The translations under genes and the position numbers were made by a program. Source: Nocardia higoensis NBRC 100133 (GTDB lineage Bacteria > Actinomycetota > Actinomycetes > Mycobacteriales > Mycobacteriaceae). Taken from it: a stretch of DNA of 61,067 bases. Of this stretch, positions 28,033 through 36,059 are shown one piece after another; the stretch's first letter is position 1, and each line of letters opens with the position of its first letter. Location of the stretch: positions 1 through 61,067 of the forward strand of contig NZ_BAGA01000112.1 of assembly GCF_000308595.1 (NCBI RefSeq), written 5' to 3'. The notes under the pieces were generated by a model. That model was not told the DNA's origin. It worked only from the letters and a program-made list of their open reading frames with translations, and searched no databases.

Positions 28033-29073
28033 ATGCACGCACTCCAGGTGACCGGACCGGGCACCCTCGAGCTCAGGACGGTGCCGGTACCCGAGATCGG
28101 CCCCGCCGACGTGTTGTTGCGGGTGGGCGCGGCGGGCATCTGCCACTCCGACCTGAACATCGTCGCGTCGACCGACCGGCGGCGCACCGCGCCGCTCACG
28201 CTGGGGCACGAGATCGCGGGCACCGTCGAGGCGGTCGGCGCCGAGGTCGTCACTCCGGCGATCGGCGCCCGCGGCGTGGTGTATCCGTGCTGGTCGTGCG
28301 GGGTGTGCCGGGAGTGCCTGCGGGGCAACGAGAACGTCTGCCTCGCGGCAGGCCGAGCCGCCATGCCGCCCAGTCCCGGCCTCGACCGCGACGGCGGCAT
28401 GGCCGAGTACGTGCGCATCCCGGCGCGCGCCTTCGTGCCGATCGGTGATCTCGATTTCCTGCAGGCCGCGCCGCTGGCCGACGCGGCGCTGACCAGCTAT
28501 CACGCCGTCGCCGGGGCCAGGGAGCAGTTGCTGCCCGGCTCGACCGCCGTGGTCATCGGCGTCGGTGGCCTCGGCCACGTGGCGGTGCAGATCCTGGCCG
28601 CCACCACCGCCGCGAGGGTCCTCGCGGTGGATCTCAGCGAGGACAAACTCGCCCTCGCCACCGCCAACGGCGCCGACGAGGGGCTGGTGATCGGCGAGGA
28701 CACCGCCGCGCTGATCCTCGACCGCACCGGCGGACGCGGCGCCGAGGCGGTCTTCGACTTCGTCGGCGCCGACCAGACGGCCCGGCTCGCGGTGGAGTCG
28801 GTGGCGCCCAACGGGGCCTACCGGATGATCGGGCTGAGCGGCGGGACCCCGGAGATCAGCGCGGGGCCCGCGAGCGGTGCGGGCTGGCCGTGGGGCGCGT
28901 CGATCCGCAAATCCTACGGCGGCACCCGGTCGGACCTGGTCGAATCCATCGCCCTGGCCCAGTCGGGCAAGCTGCGGGTCGAGGTCGAGCCCTACGAGCT
29001 CACCGACGGCCGCGAAGCCATCGACCGGCTCGATCGCGGGCTGGTGCGCGGACGGGCGGTGCTGGTCCCATGA
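28033..29073 (+). CDS. Zinc-dependent alcohol dehydrogenase, medium-chain (MDR) family
   Basis: 346 residues. Catalytic zinc site: Cys in GICHSD and the GHEIAGTVEAVG motif. Structural zinc site: four Cys in CWSCGVCRECLRGNENVC (about residues 84-101). Rossmann motif GVGGLGHVAVQ near residue 177. It oxidises an alcohol or reduces an aldehyde with NAD(P). The stop TGA at 29071-29073 overlaps the ATG of the next gene (ATGA), and an amidohydrolase follows, so the three form one operon. ATG 28033 begins the conserved MHALQVTGPGTLEL. Confidence 0.88.
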   Translation: MHALQVTGPGTLELRTVPVPEIGPADVLLRVGAAGICHSDLNIVASTDRRRTAPLTLGHEIAGTVEAVGAEVVTPAIGARGVVYPCWSCGVCRECLRGNENVCLAAGRAAMPPSPGLDRDGGMAEYVRIPARAFVPIGDLDFLQAAPLADAALTSYHAVAGAREQLLPGSTAVVIGVGGLGHVAVQILAATTAARVLAVDLSEDKLALATANGADEGLVIGEDTAALILDRTGGRGAEAVFDFVGADQTARLAVESVAPNGAYRMIGLSGGTPEISAGPASGAGWPWGASIRKSYGGTRSDLVESIALAQSGKLRVEVEPYELTDGREAIDRLDRGLVRGRAVLVP

Positions 29074-30728
29074 CCACTGATCGGCAAGCCGTTCGCCAAG
29101 AGCTGGTATCCCGGTTGACCGCGCGGGGCGAGCCGTTCGAGATCGGCCCCGAGGATGTCCTCGGCGTCACGATGCCGGTGTTCACGCATCGGCATCGCGC
29201 GCTGCGCGCGGTGCTGACCGAGTCGGCACGGCTGGGCGAGCGCGCATACCTGGTGGACGACAGCCGGCGCGTCTCCTACCGCGACCATCTCGCCGAGGTC
29301 GCGGCGCTGGCCGTCGCGCTGCGCGAACGCTACGGCGTCGGCAGGGGCGACCGGGTGGCGATCCTGGCCGCCAACTCCCCGGAGTGGGTCGAGGTGTTCT
29401 GGGCCTGCCAGTGCCTCGGCGCCGTCGCGGTCGGCTACAACGCCTGGTGGACGCCGCGGGAGATCGCCTACGCGCTCGGCCACACCCGCCCCGCCGTGCT
29501 GGTCGCCGACGCGAAACGCGCCGAACGCCTGGCGGAGGTGGAGCACACGGTGCCGGTACTGAGCATCGAGCACGACGTGCCGGCGTTCTCGGCGGACTTC
29601 GCCGGCGCGGAACTCCCCGAAACCGCGGTGGCCGAGGACGATCCGGCCGTCATCCTCTACACCAGCGGCACCAGCGGACGACCCAAGGGCGCTGTCCATT
29701 CGCATCGCAACCTGATCGCCGTCATCGACCACCACCGGTTCAACGACGCGCTGGCCGCGGCCTTCGCCGGTCGCGGCCACGACGACGCACCCCGGGGCCG
29801 CCGCTTCCTGCTCACCTCACCGCTGTTCCACATCGCCAGCCTGCACAATCTGGTGCTGCCCAGGATGGCCACCGGCGATACCGCCGTCTTCTACCGCGGC
29901 GCCTTCGACGGCGAGCGGGTGGCGAGCCTGATCGAGCGGGAACGCATCACCAACTGGGGCGCCATGCCGACGATGGTGCACCGGCTGCTCGCCGCCGAGA
30001 TCGAACGCCACGACCTGTCCTCGCTGGCCTCGCTGTCGCTGAACTCCGCGCCCTCCCCCGCCGCGCTGCACCGGCAGTTGCGCGAGCGGATCCCGGTCGC
30101 GCGCACGGCGCTGTCGACCAGCTACGGCATGACCGAGTGCGCGACCGCGGCGACCCTGGCCACCCCGGCCGAGCTGGCCGAGTTCCCCGACACCGTGGGC
30201 AGGCCGATCATCGGCGTGGAACTGGACATCCGCGACGAGTCCGGCGAACCCGCGGGCGTGGGGAGCGAGGGCGAGGTCTGGGTCCGCAGTCCGTACGTCA
30301 TGCTCGGCTACTGGGCGGACCCGGCCGCGACCGCCGCCGCGATCACCCCGGATCGCTGGTTGCGCACCGGCGACCTCGGCACCGTCGACAACGGCCTGCT
30401 GCGCTTGTCGGGCAGGCGTTCGGATCTCATCCTGCGCGGTGGGGAGAACGTCTACCCGACCGAGGTGGAGCAGTGCCTGGACGAGCATCCCGCCGTCGTG
30501 GAATGCGCGGTGCTCGGCCTGCCCGACGACGATCTCGGCCAGCAGGTCGCCGCTCTCGTCGTGGTCGGTCACGACATCGGAATCGAGGAATTGCGCGCCT
30601 TCGCCGCCGAGCGGCTGGCGTACTACAAAGTGCCCGCCCGCTGGCTGGTCACCACCGCCGCGCTGCCGCGCAATGCGACCGGAAAGGTCGTGCGGGCGGG
30701 CCTGACCGACATGTTCACCGCGCCCTGA
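29070..30728 (+). CDS. Acyl-CoA synthetase / AMP-dependent ligase
   Basis: 552 residues. Adenylation motifs: ILYTSGTSGRPKGAVHSH (about residues 195-212), STSYGMTECATA (about 350-361), RTGDLGTVDNGLLRLSGRRS near 430, GGENVYPTEVEQCLDEHPAV, and the catalytic Lys in PRNATGKVVR near the C-terminus. It activates an unknown carboxylic acid as the CoA ester. Start ATG 29070 overlaps the dehydrogenase stop by four bases, so translation is coupled. The pathway may convert an alcohol or aldehyde to an acid (via the upstream enzyme) and then to CoA, with the amidohydrolase releasing the substrate; this order is inference. Confidence 0.87.
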   Translation: MTTDRQAVRQELVSRLTARGEPFEIGPEDVLGVTMPVFTHRHRALRAVLTESARLGERAYLVDDSRRVSYRDHLAEVAALAVALRERYGVGRGDRVAILAANSPEWVEVFWACQCLGAVAVGYNAWWTPREIAYALGHTRPAVLVADAKRAERLAEVEHTVPVLSIEHDVPAFSADFAGAELPETAVAEDDPAVILYTSGTSGRPKGAVHSHRNLIAVIDHHRFNDALAAAFAGRGHDDAPRGRRFLLTSPLFHIASLHNLVLPRMATGDTAVFYRGAFDGERVASLIERERITNWGAMPTMVHRLLAAEIERHDLSSLASLSLNSAPSPAALHRQLRERIPVARTALSTSYGMTECATAATLATPAELAEFPDTVGRPIIGVELDIRDESGEPAGVGSEGEVWVRSPYVMLGYWADPAATAAAITPDRWLRTGDLGTVDNGLLRLSGRRSDLILRGGENVYPTEVEQCLDEHPAVVECAVLGLPDDDLGQQVAALVVVGHDIGIEELRAFAAERLAYYKVPARWLVTTAALPRNATGKVVRAGLTDMFTAP

Positions 30729-30741
30729 GGATCGGATCATC

Positions 30742-32478
30742 ATGTACGACACCATCATCGAGAACGCCCGCTGGTTCGACGGCACCGGTGCGCCCTCGGC
30801 GATCCGCCACCTCGGGTTGCGCGACGGCCGGGTCGCAGCGGTCTCGGCCGAGCCGCTGGACAAGACCCGCTGCCCGCGCATCATCGACGGCACCGGCAAG
30901 TGGGTGCTGCCCGGCATGCTCGACATCCACACCCACTACGACGTGGAGATCCTGGGCTCACCCGCGCTGCTCGAATCGCTGCGGCACGGGATCACGACCG
31001 TGCTGGTCGGGTCCTGTTCGATCTCGACGGTGCACGTCGGCGCGGAGACGGCGGGCGATCTGTTCGGCCGGGTGGAAGCGATCCCCCGCGGCCATGTGAT
31101 CGGCGCGCTCGACCGGTTCAAATCCTGGACGAGCGCGGGCGAGTACGCGCAGGCGCTCGAGCAGTTGCCGCTCGGCCCGAATGTGGCGGCCTTCATCGGC
31201 CATTCCGACATGCGCGCGGCCGCCATGGGACTGGACCGCGCCACCCGTACCGACGTGCGCCCTCGAGCCGCCGAACTCGACACGATGGCGCGCTGGCTGG
31301 AAGAAGCGCTGGACGCGGGCTTCGTCGGCATGTCCTCGCAGCAACTGCGCTTCGACAAGCTCGACGGCGAGTTCTGCCGCTCACGCACGCTGCCCTCGAC
31401 CTTCGCCACCACGAAGGAGAAGCGCAGGCTGAACTCGATCCTGCGCAAGCGCGGCCGGGTGCTACAGGGCGGCCCGGACGCCTCGCGCCCGCACACCATC
31501 GGTGTGATGGCGGCGAGCAGCCTGGGGTTGTGGCGCCGCTCGTTGAAGGTCAGCCTGCTCTCGGCCGCCGATCTCAAGGCGCTGCCGGTGATCCGGATCT
31601 TCGCGATGATGTCCAAGGTGCTCAACGGCCTCGGCGCGAACTTCCGCTGGCAGCATCTGCCGGTGCCGTTCGAGGTCTACGCCGACGGGATCGACCTGGT
31701 CATCTTCGAGGAGTTCGGTTCCGGCGCGGCCGCCATGCACCTGTCCAACCAGGTCGAGCGGCGCCGGGAGATGCTCGCCGACCCGGACTACCGTCGGCGC
31801 TTCCGCAAGGACTACGACAAGAAGTTCGGGCCGCGAGTGTGGCATCGCGACTTCTTCGACGCCGAGATCGTCGACTGCCCCGATCCGTCGGTGATCGGCA
31901 AGTCGTTCGGTCGGGTCGGGCTCGACCGTGGCGGCCTGCATCCGGTGGACGCCTTCCTCGACCTGGTCGTCGAGCACGGCGAGAAGCTGCGCTGGCGCAC
32001 CACCATCTCCGGTCACCGGCCCGAGATGCTCGACCGCCTCGCCGCGGATCCCGGTGTGCAGATGGGCTTCTCCGACGCGGGCGCGCATCTGCGCAATATG
32101 GCCTTCTACAACTTCGGCCTGCGGTTCCTGCGACGCATGTACGACGCCGAGCGGGCGGGCAGGCCGGTGCTGTCGATGGAGCGGGCGGTGCACCGGCTGA
32201 CCGGCGAACTCGGTGAGTGGTACGGCATCGACGCGGGCCGGTTGCGCGAAGGCGATCGGGCCGATCTGGTCCTGCTCGATCCGGCCCGTCTCGACGACGC
32301 GCTCGACGCCTATGCCGAGGCGCCGGTGGCGCAGTACGGCAATCTCGAGCGCATGGTGAACCGCAACGACGCCGCGGTCGAGGCCGTGTTCGTCGGCGGT
32401 GAGTACGTCTTCGGCAAGGGCGTCGCGACCGAGACGCTCGGCGTCCGGCGTACCGGAAGGTTTCTGCGCGCGAACTGA
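30742..32478 (+). CDS. Amidohydrolase, N-acyl-D-amino-acid deacylase-like
   Basis: 578 residues. TIM-barrel metal hydrolase of the D-aminoacylase group: VLPGMLDIHTHYD (HxH metal ligands, about residues 54-66), FIGHSDMRAAAMG, TTISGHRPEML, and MGFSDAGAHLRNM, whose Asp is the usual catalytic residue. A short beta-sandwich domain is formed by both ends (IIENARWFDGTGA; RADLVLLDPARL). It hydrolyses an amide or cyclic amide. It is third in the dehydrogenase-ligase-amidohydrolase operon, 13 bases after the ligase. Actual substrate unknown; hydantoin-, barbiturate- or acylamino-acid-like compounds are all compatible. Confidence 0.82.
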   Translation: MYDTIIENARWFDGTGAPSAIRHLGLRDGRVAAVSAEPLDKTRCPRIIDGTGKWVLPGMLDIHTHYDVEILGSPALLESLRHGITTVLVGSCSISTVHVGAETAGDLFGRVEAIPRGHVIGALDRFKSWTSAGEYAQALEQLPLGPNVAAFIGHSDMRAAAMGLDRATRTDVRPRAAELDTMARWLEEALDAGFVGMSSQQLRFDKLDGEFCRSRTLPSTFATTKEKRRLNSILRKRGRVLQGGPDASRPHTIGVMAASSLGLWRRSLKVSLLSAADLKALPVIRIFAMMSKVLNGLGANFRWQHLPVPFEVYADGIDLVIFEEFGSGAAAMHLSNQVERRREMLADPDYRRRFRKDYDKKFGPRVWHRDFFDAEIVDCPDPSVIGKSFGRVGLDRGGLHPVDAFLDLVVEHGEKLRWRTTISGHRPEMLDRLAADPGVQMGFSDAGAHLRNMAFYNFGLRFLRRMYDAERAGRPVLSMERAVHRLTGELGEWYGIDAGRLREGDRADLVLLDPARLDDALDAYAEAPVAQYGNLERMVNRNDAAVEAVFVGGEYVFGKGVATETLGVRRTGRFLRAN

Positions 32479-32562
32479 ACACCGGGTGACCTCGCCGTGT
32501 TTGACGCGGCCGGACCAGGGAATCCGGCCCGGGATAAACCACCGAGGAAGGGGTGACGTTCC

Positions 32563-33705
32563 ATGTTGCTGCGCCGACTTGCCCGACCGCTGCTGGCGAG
32601 CGCTTTCGTCTATGACGGGGTCGACACGCTGATGAACCCCGAGCCGCGCGCCAAAGCCGCGGCCGCGCTTCCGGAGAGCGTGGCGAGCCGGCTGCCCGCC
32701 GACCCGGACACCGTCATCAAGGTCAACGCCGTCGCGCAGGTCTCCGGCGGCGTACTGCTGGCGCTCGGCAAGGCTCCCCGGCTGGCCTCGATCGTGCTGG
32801 CCGCTTCCGTGCTGCCCTCCACGGTCACCCAGCAGAATTTCTGGGCCGAGCCGGACCCCGACAAGAAACAGGCAAAACGCACCGCGTTCATCAAGGATGT
32901 GAGCCTGCTCGGCGGTCTGCTCATCGCGGGCGCCGACACCGAGGGCAAGCCCTCACTGGGCTGGCGCGGCCGCCGGGCCGCCCGCACCGCCGCCGCGAGT
33001 GTCTCCGCCGCCCTGCCCTTCGGGGCGAGCGCGGGCGAGGGCAGCACCGGCGAGGCGCTGCAGCACTACGCCCACGACGCCGCCGAGCGCGCGAAGGAAC
33101 TCGGCTCGGTGGCGGCGGCGAAGGGTTCCGAGCTGGCCGGGACGGTCCAGACACACGGCCCCGAATGGGCCGCGACCGCCAAGGAACGCGGGGCCGCCCT
33201 GGTCAGCGCGGCCAAGGAACGCGCCGTCCCACTGGCGGAAACCGCCAAGGAGCGCACCGCACCGCTGGCGCTCACCGCGAAGGAACGCGGCGCCGAACTG
33301 GCCGAGACCGCCAAAGAACGCGGGGCCGAACTCGCCGAAGTGGCCAGGGAACGGGGCGCCGAGTTGAGTGGTCGCGCCAAGTACCGCGGCGCGGAACTGA
33401 GCGACATCGCCAAGCACCGCAGCGCCGAACTGGCCGACATCGCCAAGGAACGCGGCGCCGAACTCGGCGACCGGACCAAGCATCGCGGCGCCGAATTCAG
33501 CAGCCTCGCCAAGCATCGCGGCGCAGGGCTCGCGGAGGTGGCCAAGGAGCGCGGCGCAGAACTCGGTGATCGGGCCAGGCATCGCGGCGCCGAACTGAGC
33601 GACATCGCCAGGCACCGCAGCGCCGAACTGGCCGACATCGCCAAGGAACGCGGCGCCGAGCTGGGCGAGCGCGCCGGGCGACGCGGCCTGTTCGGCCGCG
33701 GCTAG
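32563..33705 (+). CDS. DoxX-type membrane protein with a long 11-residue-repeat tail
   Basis: 380 residues. Residues 1-125 form a DoxX-like membrane domain (LARPLLASAFVYDGVDTLMN; VIKVNAVAQVSGGVLLALGK; LASIVLAASVLPSTVTQQNF; DVSLLGGLLIAGAD). An Ala-rich joint follows to about 205. Residues 206-370 are fifteen uninterrupted 11-residue repeats of the type AKERGAELAET, followed by GRRGLFGRG. The repeat is strongly amphipathic with alternating Lys/Arg and Glu, as in hendecad coiled coils or lipid-surface helices (LEA, apolipoprotein type). ATG 32563 follows GAGGAAGGGG. A terminator lies inside the convergent gene downstream. Function unknown; the DoxX part alone is widespread, while the tail is unusual. 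Confidence 0.85.
   Translation: MLLRRLARPLLASAFVYDGVDTLMNPEPRAKAAAALPESVASRLPADPDTVIKVNAVAQVSGGVLLALGKAPRLASIVLAASVLPSTVTQQNFWAEPDPDKKQAKRTAFIKDVSLLGGLLIAGADTEGKPSLGWRGRRAARTAAASVSAALPFGASAGEGSTGEALQHYAHDAAERAKELGSVAAAKGSELAGTVQTHGPEWAATAKERGAALVSAAKERAVPLAETAKERTAPLALTAKERGAELAETAKERGAELAEVARERGAELSGRAKYRGAELSDIAKHRSAELADIAKERGAELGDRTKHRGAEFSSLAKHRGAGLAEVAKERGAELGDRARHRGAELSDIARHRSAELADIAKERGAELGERAGRRGLFGRG
33178..33672 (+). repeat. Fifteen tandem 33-bp coding repeats
   Basis: Fifteen in-phase units of 33 bp encode 11-residue repeats. A higher-order copy is visible: the three units coding from residue 272 and the three from residue 338 are nearly identical (AKYRGAELSDI / ARHRGAELSDI and so on), an offset of six units (198 bp), which points to segmental duplication. 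Confidence 0.9.
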
Positions 33706-33906
33706 AACACCGGGGTACCGAACACAGACGTGCTCTCGGGCCTGTCCCGATCGTCGGGCGAACGCTCCGGACGATCGGATCGGGCGATCGCGCGGCCGAG
33801 CAGAGCCTCCTGCCGCGCACCGGGAGCAACTCGGGTGCCGTCGCCGATTCCTCCGGCCTCGCCCCGCGCTCATCAGGGAGGGCGCGGGTCGAGGTCCGGA
33901 TCGGGG

Positions 33907-34494
33907 CTACTCCGAGGCCGCAGGGCGAGCGCGCAGGTGGGCGCGCTCGCCCTGTTTTCCGAACAGGCTCAGGAATTCCACCGGGTGCTCGTCGGCCGCG
34001 CCGAACCAGTGCGGCACCCTGGTGTCGAATTCGGCGGCTTCACCCGGCGCGAGAATCAGGTCGTGCTCGCCGAGGACCATTCGCAACCGTCCGTTCAGCA
34101 CGTAGAGCCATTCGTAGCCTTCGTGGGTCTTCGGCTCGGGCACACGCCGATCGCTGCCCGCGGGGATGATCAGCTTGTAGGCCTGGATGCCGCCCGCGCG
34201 CCGGGTCAGCGGCAGCATCGTCATGCCGAAACGGGTCACCGGGCGCAGGTGGATGCGCGGGTCGCCGGTGGGTGGCGCGCCGACCAACTCGTCCAGGGTG
34301 ACGCCGTGTGCCTTGGCCAGCGGGAGCAGCAACTCCAGGGTGGGCCTTCGGGTGCCCGATTCCAGCCGCGACAGGGTGCTCACCGAGATTCCGGTGGTAG
34401 CCGACAGGTCGTTCAACGTGGTCTCACGTTGCTTGCGCAGGGCACGCAGCCGCGGCCCCACCGCATCCAACGCTTGGTCCAGATCTTCATCCAC
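33907..34494 (-). CDS. XRE-family regulator with C-terminal cupin domain
   Basis: 195 residues. N-terminal helix-turn-helix (about 12-66): LRALRKQRETTLNDLSATTG and ISVSTLSRLESGTRRPTLEL. C-terminal cupin (about 115-185): PKTHEGYEWLYVLNGRLRMV and LILAPGEAAEFDTRVPHWFG, carrying His and Glu residues for metal or ligand binding. Such regulators sense small metabolites. GTG 34494 (VDEDLDQAL) is the start; the ribosome binding site is poor. It diverges from the FAD oxidoreductase at 34579 with a perfect inverted repeat between them, so that gene is the likely target. The last codons contain the terminator of the facing DoxX gene. Confidence 0.88.
   Translation of the reverse strand: MDEDLDQALDAVGPRLRALRKQRETTLNDLSATTGISVSTLSRLESGTRRPTLELLLPLAKAHGVTLDELVGAPPTGDPRIHLRPVTRFGMTMLPLTRRAGGIQAYKLIIPAGSDRRVPEPKTHEGYEWLYVLNGRLRMVLGEHDLILAPGEAAEFDTRVPHWFGAADEHPVEFLSLFGKQGERAHLRARPAASE
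33921..33958 (+). terminator. Rho-independent terminator inside the end of the XRE-cupin gene
   Basis: A perfect 14-bp stem (33921-33934 with 33941-33954) with a 6-base loop is followed by TTTT (33955-33958) on the plus strand. It terminates transcripts from the DoxX-repeat gene while also coding, on the other strand, for the last residues of the regulator. Confidence 0.75.
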
Positions 34495-34503
34495 GCCTAC
34501 CAG

Positions 34504-34520
34504 TTTGCCACGTCGGCAAA
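34504..34520. promoter_or_regulatory. Palindromic operator between the XRE-cupin regulator and the oxidoreductase
   Basis: TTTGCC-ACGTC-GGCAAA is a perfect 6-5-6 inverted repeat in the 84-base divergent promoter region. A further half-site-like TTGCCGA follows at about 34526. Binding by the adjacent XRE-cupin protein is inferred. Confidence 0.6.
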
Positions 34521-34578
34521 TTACATTGCCGATTCTGTAGCAGGTCCGGCACAGTCGGACGCCGAGGAGGTGGTCGAG

Positions 34579-35616
34579 ATGACCGGAAATGGACAAGGAT
34601 CGGCGCAGCGGGAAATGGCCGGATACGACGTGGTGGTGATCGGCGGCGCGGCCGCGGGACTGGGTGGCGCGCTGATGCTCGCCCGAGCACGCCGATCGGT
34701 GCTGGTGCTGGATGCGGGCGCGGCGCGCAACCGGTTCGCCGACGGTGTGCACGCCCTGTTCGGCCTCGATGGGATCGCGCCGGCGGATCTGTTCGAGCGC
34801 GGCCGCGCGGATGTGCTGCGCTACGGCGGGCGGATCGAGGCCGGCGAGGTGGTGCGAGCGCGCCGGACCGAGGCCGGTTTCGAGGTGACCACGGCCGACG
34901 GACGGACCGTGCGAGCCCGTCGGCTGCTGGTGACGACCGGACTGGTCGACGAACTGCCCGACATCCCCGGCGTGCGGGAACGCTGGGGGCGCGATGTCGT
35001 GCACTGCCCGTACTGCCACGGCTGGGAGGTGCGCGATCAGCCGATCGGCGTGCTGGCCACCGGCCCGCACGCGCTCCACCAGGCGCAACTGTTCCGGCAG
35101 TGGAGCGACGACATCGTGCTGTTCACCCACACCACCGCCCCGCCCGCCGCCGAGCAGGCCGAGGAACTGACCGCCCGCGGCATCCGCGTCGTGCCGGGCG
35201 AGGTCGCCGGCATCGACGTCGAGCACGACCGGATCACCGGCGTACGCCTGACGGACGGCGAAGTCGTCGCCCGGACGACGCTGGTGGTCGCGCCTCGCAT
35301 GATCGCCCGCGCCGGATTCCTCGCCGACCTCGGCCTGCACCCGGTCGACCACCCGTCGGGCTCGGGAACGCACATCCCCGCCGACCCCGTGGGAGGCGCT
35401 ACCGCGGTCGACGGCGTATGGGTCGCGGGCAATATCACCGATCCCTCGGCGCAGGTCGGCCCGTCGGCGGCAGCGGGCGCCAACGCGGCCGCCCGGATCA
35501 ACGCCGATCTCGTCACCGAGGACATCGGGGCGGCGGTCACAGCGGCCCGTAGCGGCTCCGAGCAGCCCGTCCGACCAGCGGCCCGCGACCGGATCCGGCG
35601 CCCCGCGATCCGGTAG
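34579..35616 (+). CDS. FAD-dependent oxidoreductase, thioredoxin-reductase-like
   Basis: 345 residues. FAD-binding start DVVVIGGAAAGLGGALMLAR (about residues 17-36), redox-active CPYC at about 143-146 in VVHCPYCHGWEVRD, and the C-terminal FAD contact VAGNITDPSAQVGPSAAAGA. The NAD(P)H domain between is shortened (GVLATGPHALHQAQLFRQ), without a clear GxGxxA dinucleotide motif, so the electron donor is uncertain. Relatives include thioredoxin-reductase-like enzymes that form disulfides in natural products as well as general reductases. ATG 34579 has GAGGAGG upstream. Likely controlled by the divergent XRE-cupin regulator. Confidence 0.85.
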   Translation: MTGNGQGSAQREMAGYDVVVIGGAAAGLGGALMLARARRSVLVLDAGAARNRFADGVHALFGLDGIAPADLFERGRADVLRYGGRIEAGEVVRARRTEAGFEVTTADGRTVRARRLLVTTGLVDELPDIPGVRERWGRDVVHCPYCHGWEVRDQPIGVLATGPHALHQAQLFRQWSDDIVLFTHTTAPPAAEQAEELTARGIRVVPGEVAGIDVEHDRITGVRLTDGEVVARTTLVVAPRMIARAGFLADLGLHPVDHPSGSGTHIPADPVGGATAVDGVWVAGNITDPSAQVGPSAAAGANAAARINADLVTEDIGAAVTAARSGSEQPVRPAARDRIRRPAIR

Positions 35617-35708
35617 GCACCGATCCGAGCGGACGCCTGCGCCGAATCTCGGGTGGACGTTCGTCCTGAATCCAGCCACGGCGGGGCGGACGTCCGGTTG
35701 GGTGCGAC

Positions 35709-35775
35709 AGCACCGCCGGAGCCGGGTTCCGCTCATGCCCGCCCGGCGGTGCTCCCACCGGACTATGCTGTCCGG
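35709..35775. promoter_or_regulatory. Hairpin and palindrome between the oxidoreductase and a small gene
   Basis: A perfect 11-bp stem pairs 35709-35719 with 35743-35753 (loop 23 bases), probably ending the oxidoreductase transcript. Immediately after, CCGGAC-TATGCT-GTCCGG (35758-35775) is a perfect 6-6-6 inverted repeat about 90 bases before the small gene at 35868, possibly an operator. Nothing else is supported in 35617-35867. Confidence 0.4.
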
Positions 35776-35867
35776 TTGTGCGGTGCCAGCGGCGGCAGTC
35801 ACGGTGGAGTAGAACCGGTCGTCGCAGGTCACACCGCCGATCCCAGCAGTCGGAAGGTGTTCATCGC

Positions 35868-36056
35868 GTGGATCTCCACCCCCAGGAATTGCCCGCCGAT
35901 GATCTGCGCGCCGTGGACAGGCTCAGCTCTCCTGTACTCGCCCACCTCCTGCGTGCCGCCGCCGGCCTGTCCCGCGAGTCCGTCGATCTGCTCGCGTCCA
36001 TGGCCGAACGCCTGCGCGCCGCCGAAGGCGCGCTCCCCGACCCGGCCGGCTACTGA
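35868..36056 (+). CDS. Small Leu/Ala-rich protein, hypothetical
   Basis: 62 residues, mostly helical and acidic (VDLHPQELPADDLRAVDRL, LAHLLRAAAGLSRESVDLLA, SMAERLRAAEGALPDPAGY). GTG 35868 has GGAAGG nine bases upstream; the frame is open further 5' but with arginine-rich, non-protein-like sequence. No family is recognised. It is convergent with the ACT-domain gene, three bases between stops. The size and amphipathic helices would fit a small regulatory or toxin/antitoxin-like protein, but there is no partner gene. Confidence 0.5.
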   Translation: MDLHPQELPADDLRAVDRLSSPVLAHLLRAAAGLSRESVDLLASMAERLRAAEGALPDPAGY

Positions 36057-36059
36057 CCC

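Noticed and set aside
33178..33672. Regular 33-bp repeats suggesting a CRISPR array
   Set aside because: Units are contiguous with no spacers and code in frame for an 11-residue repeat.
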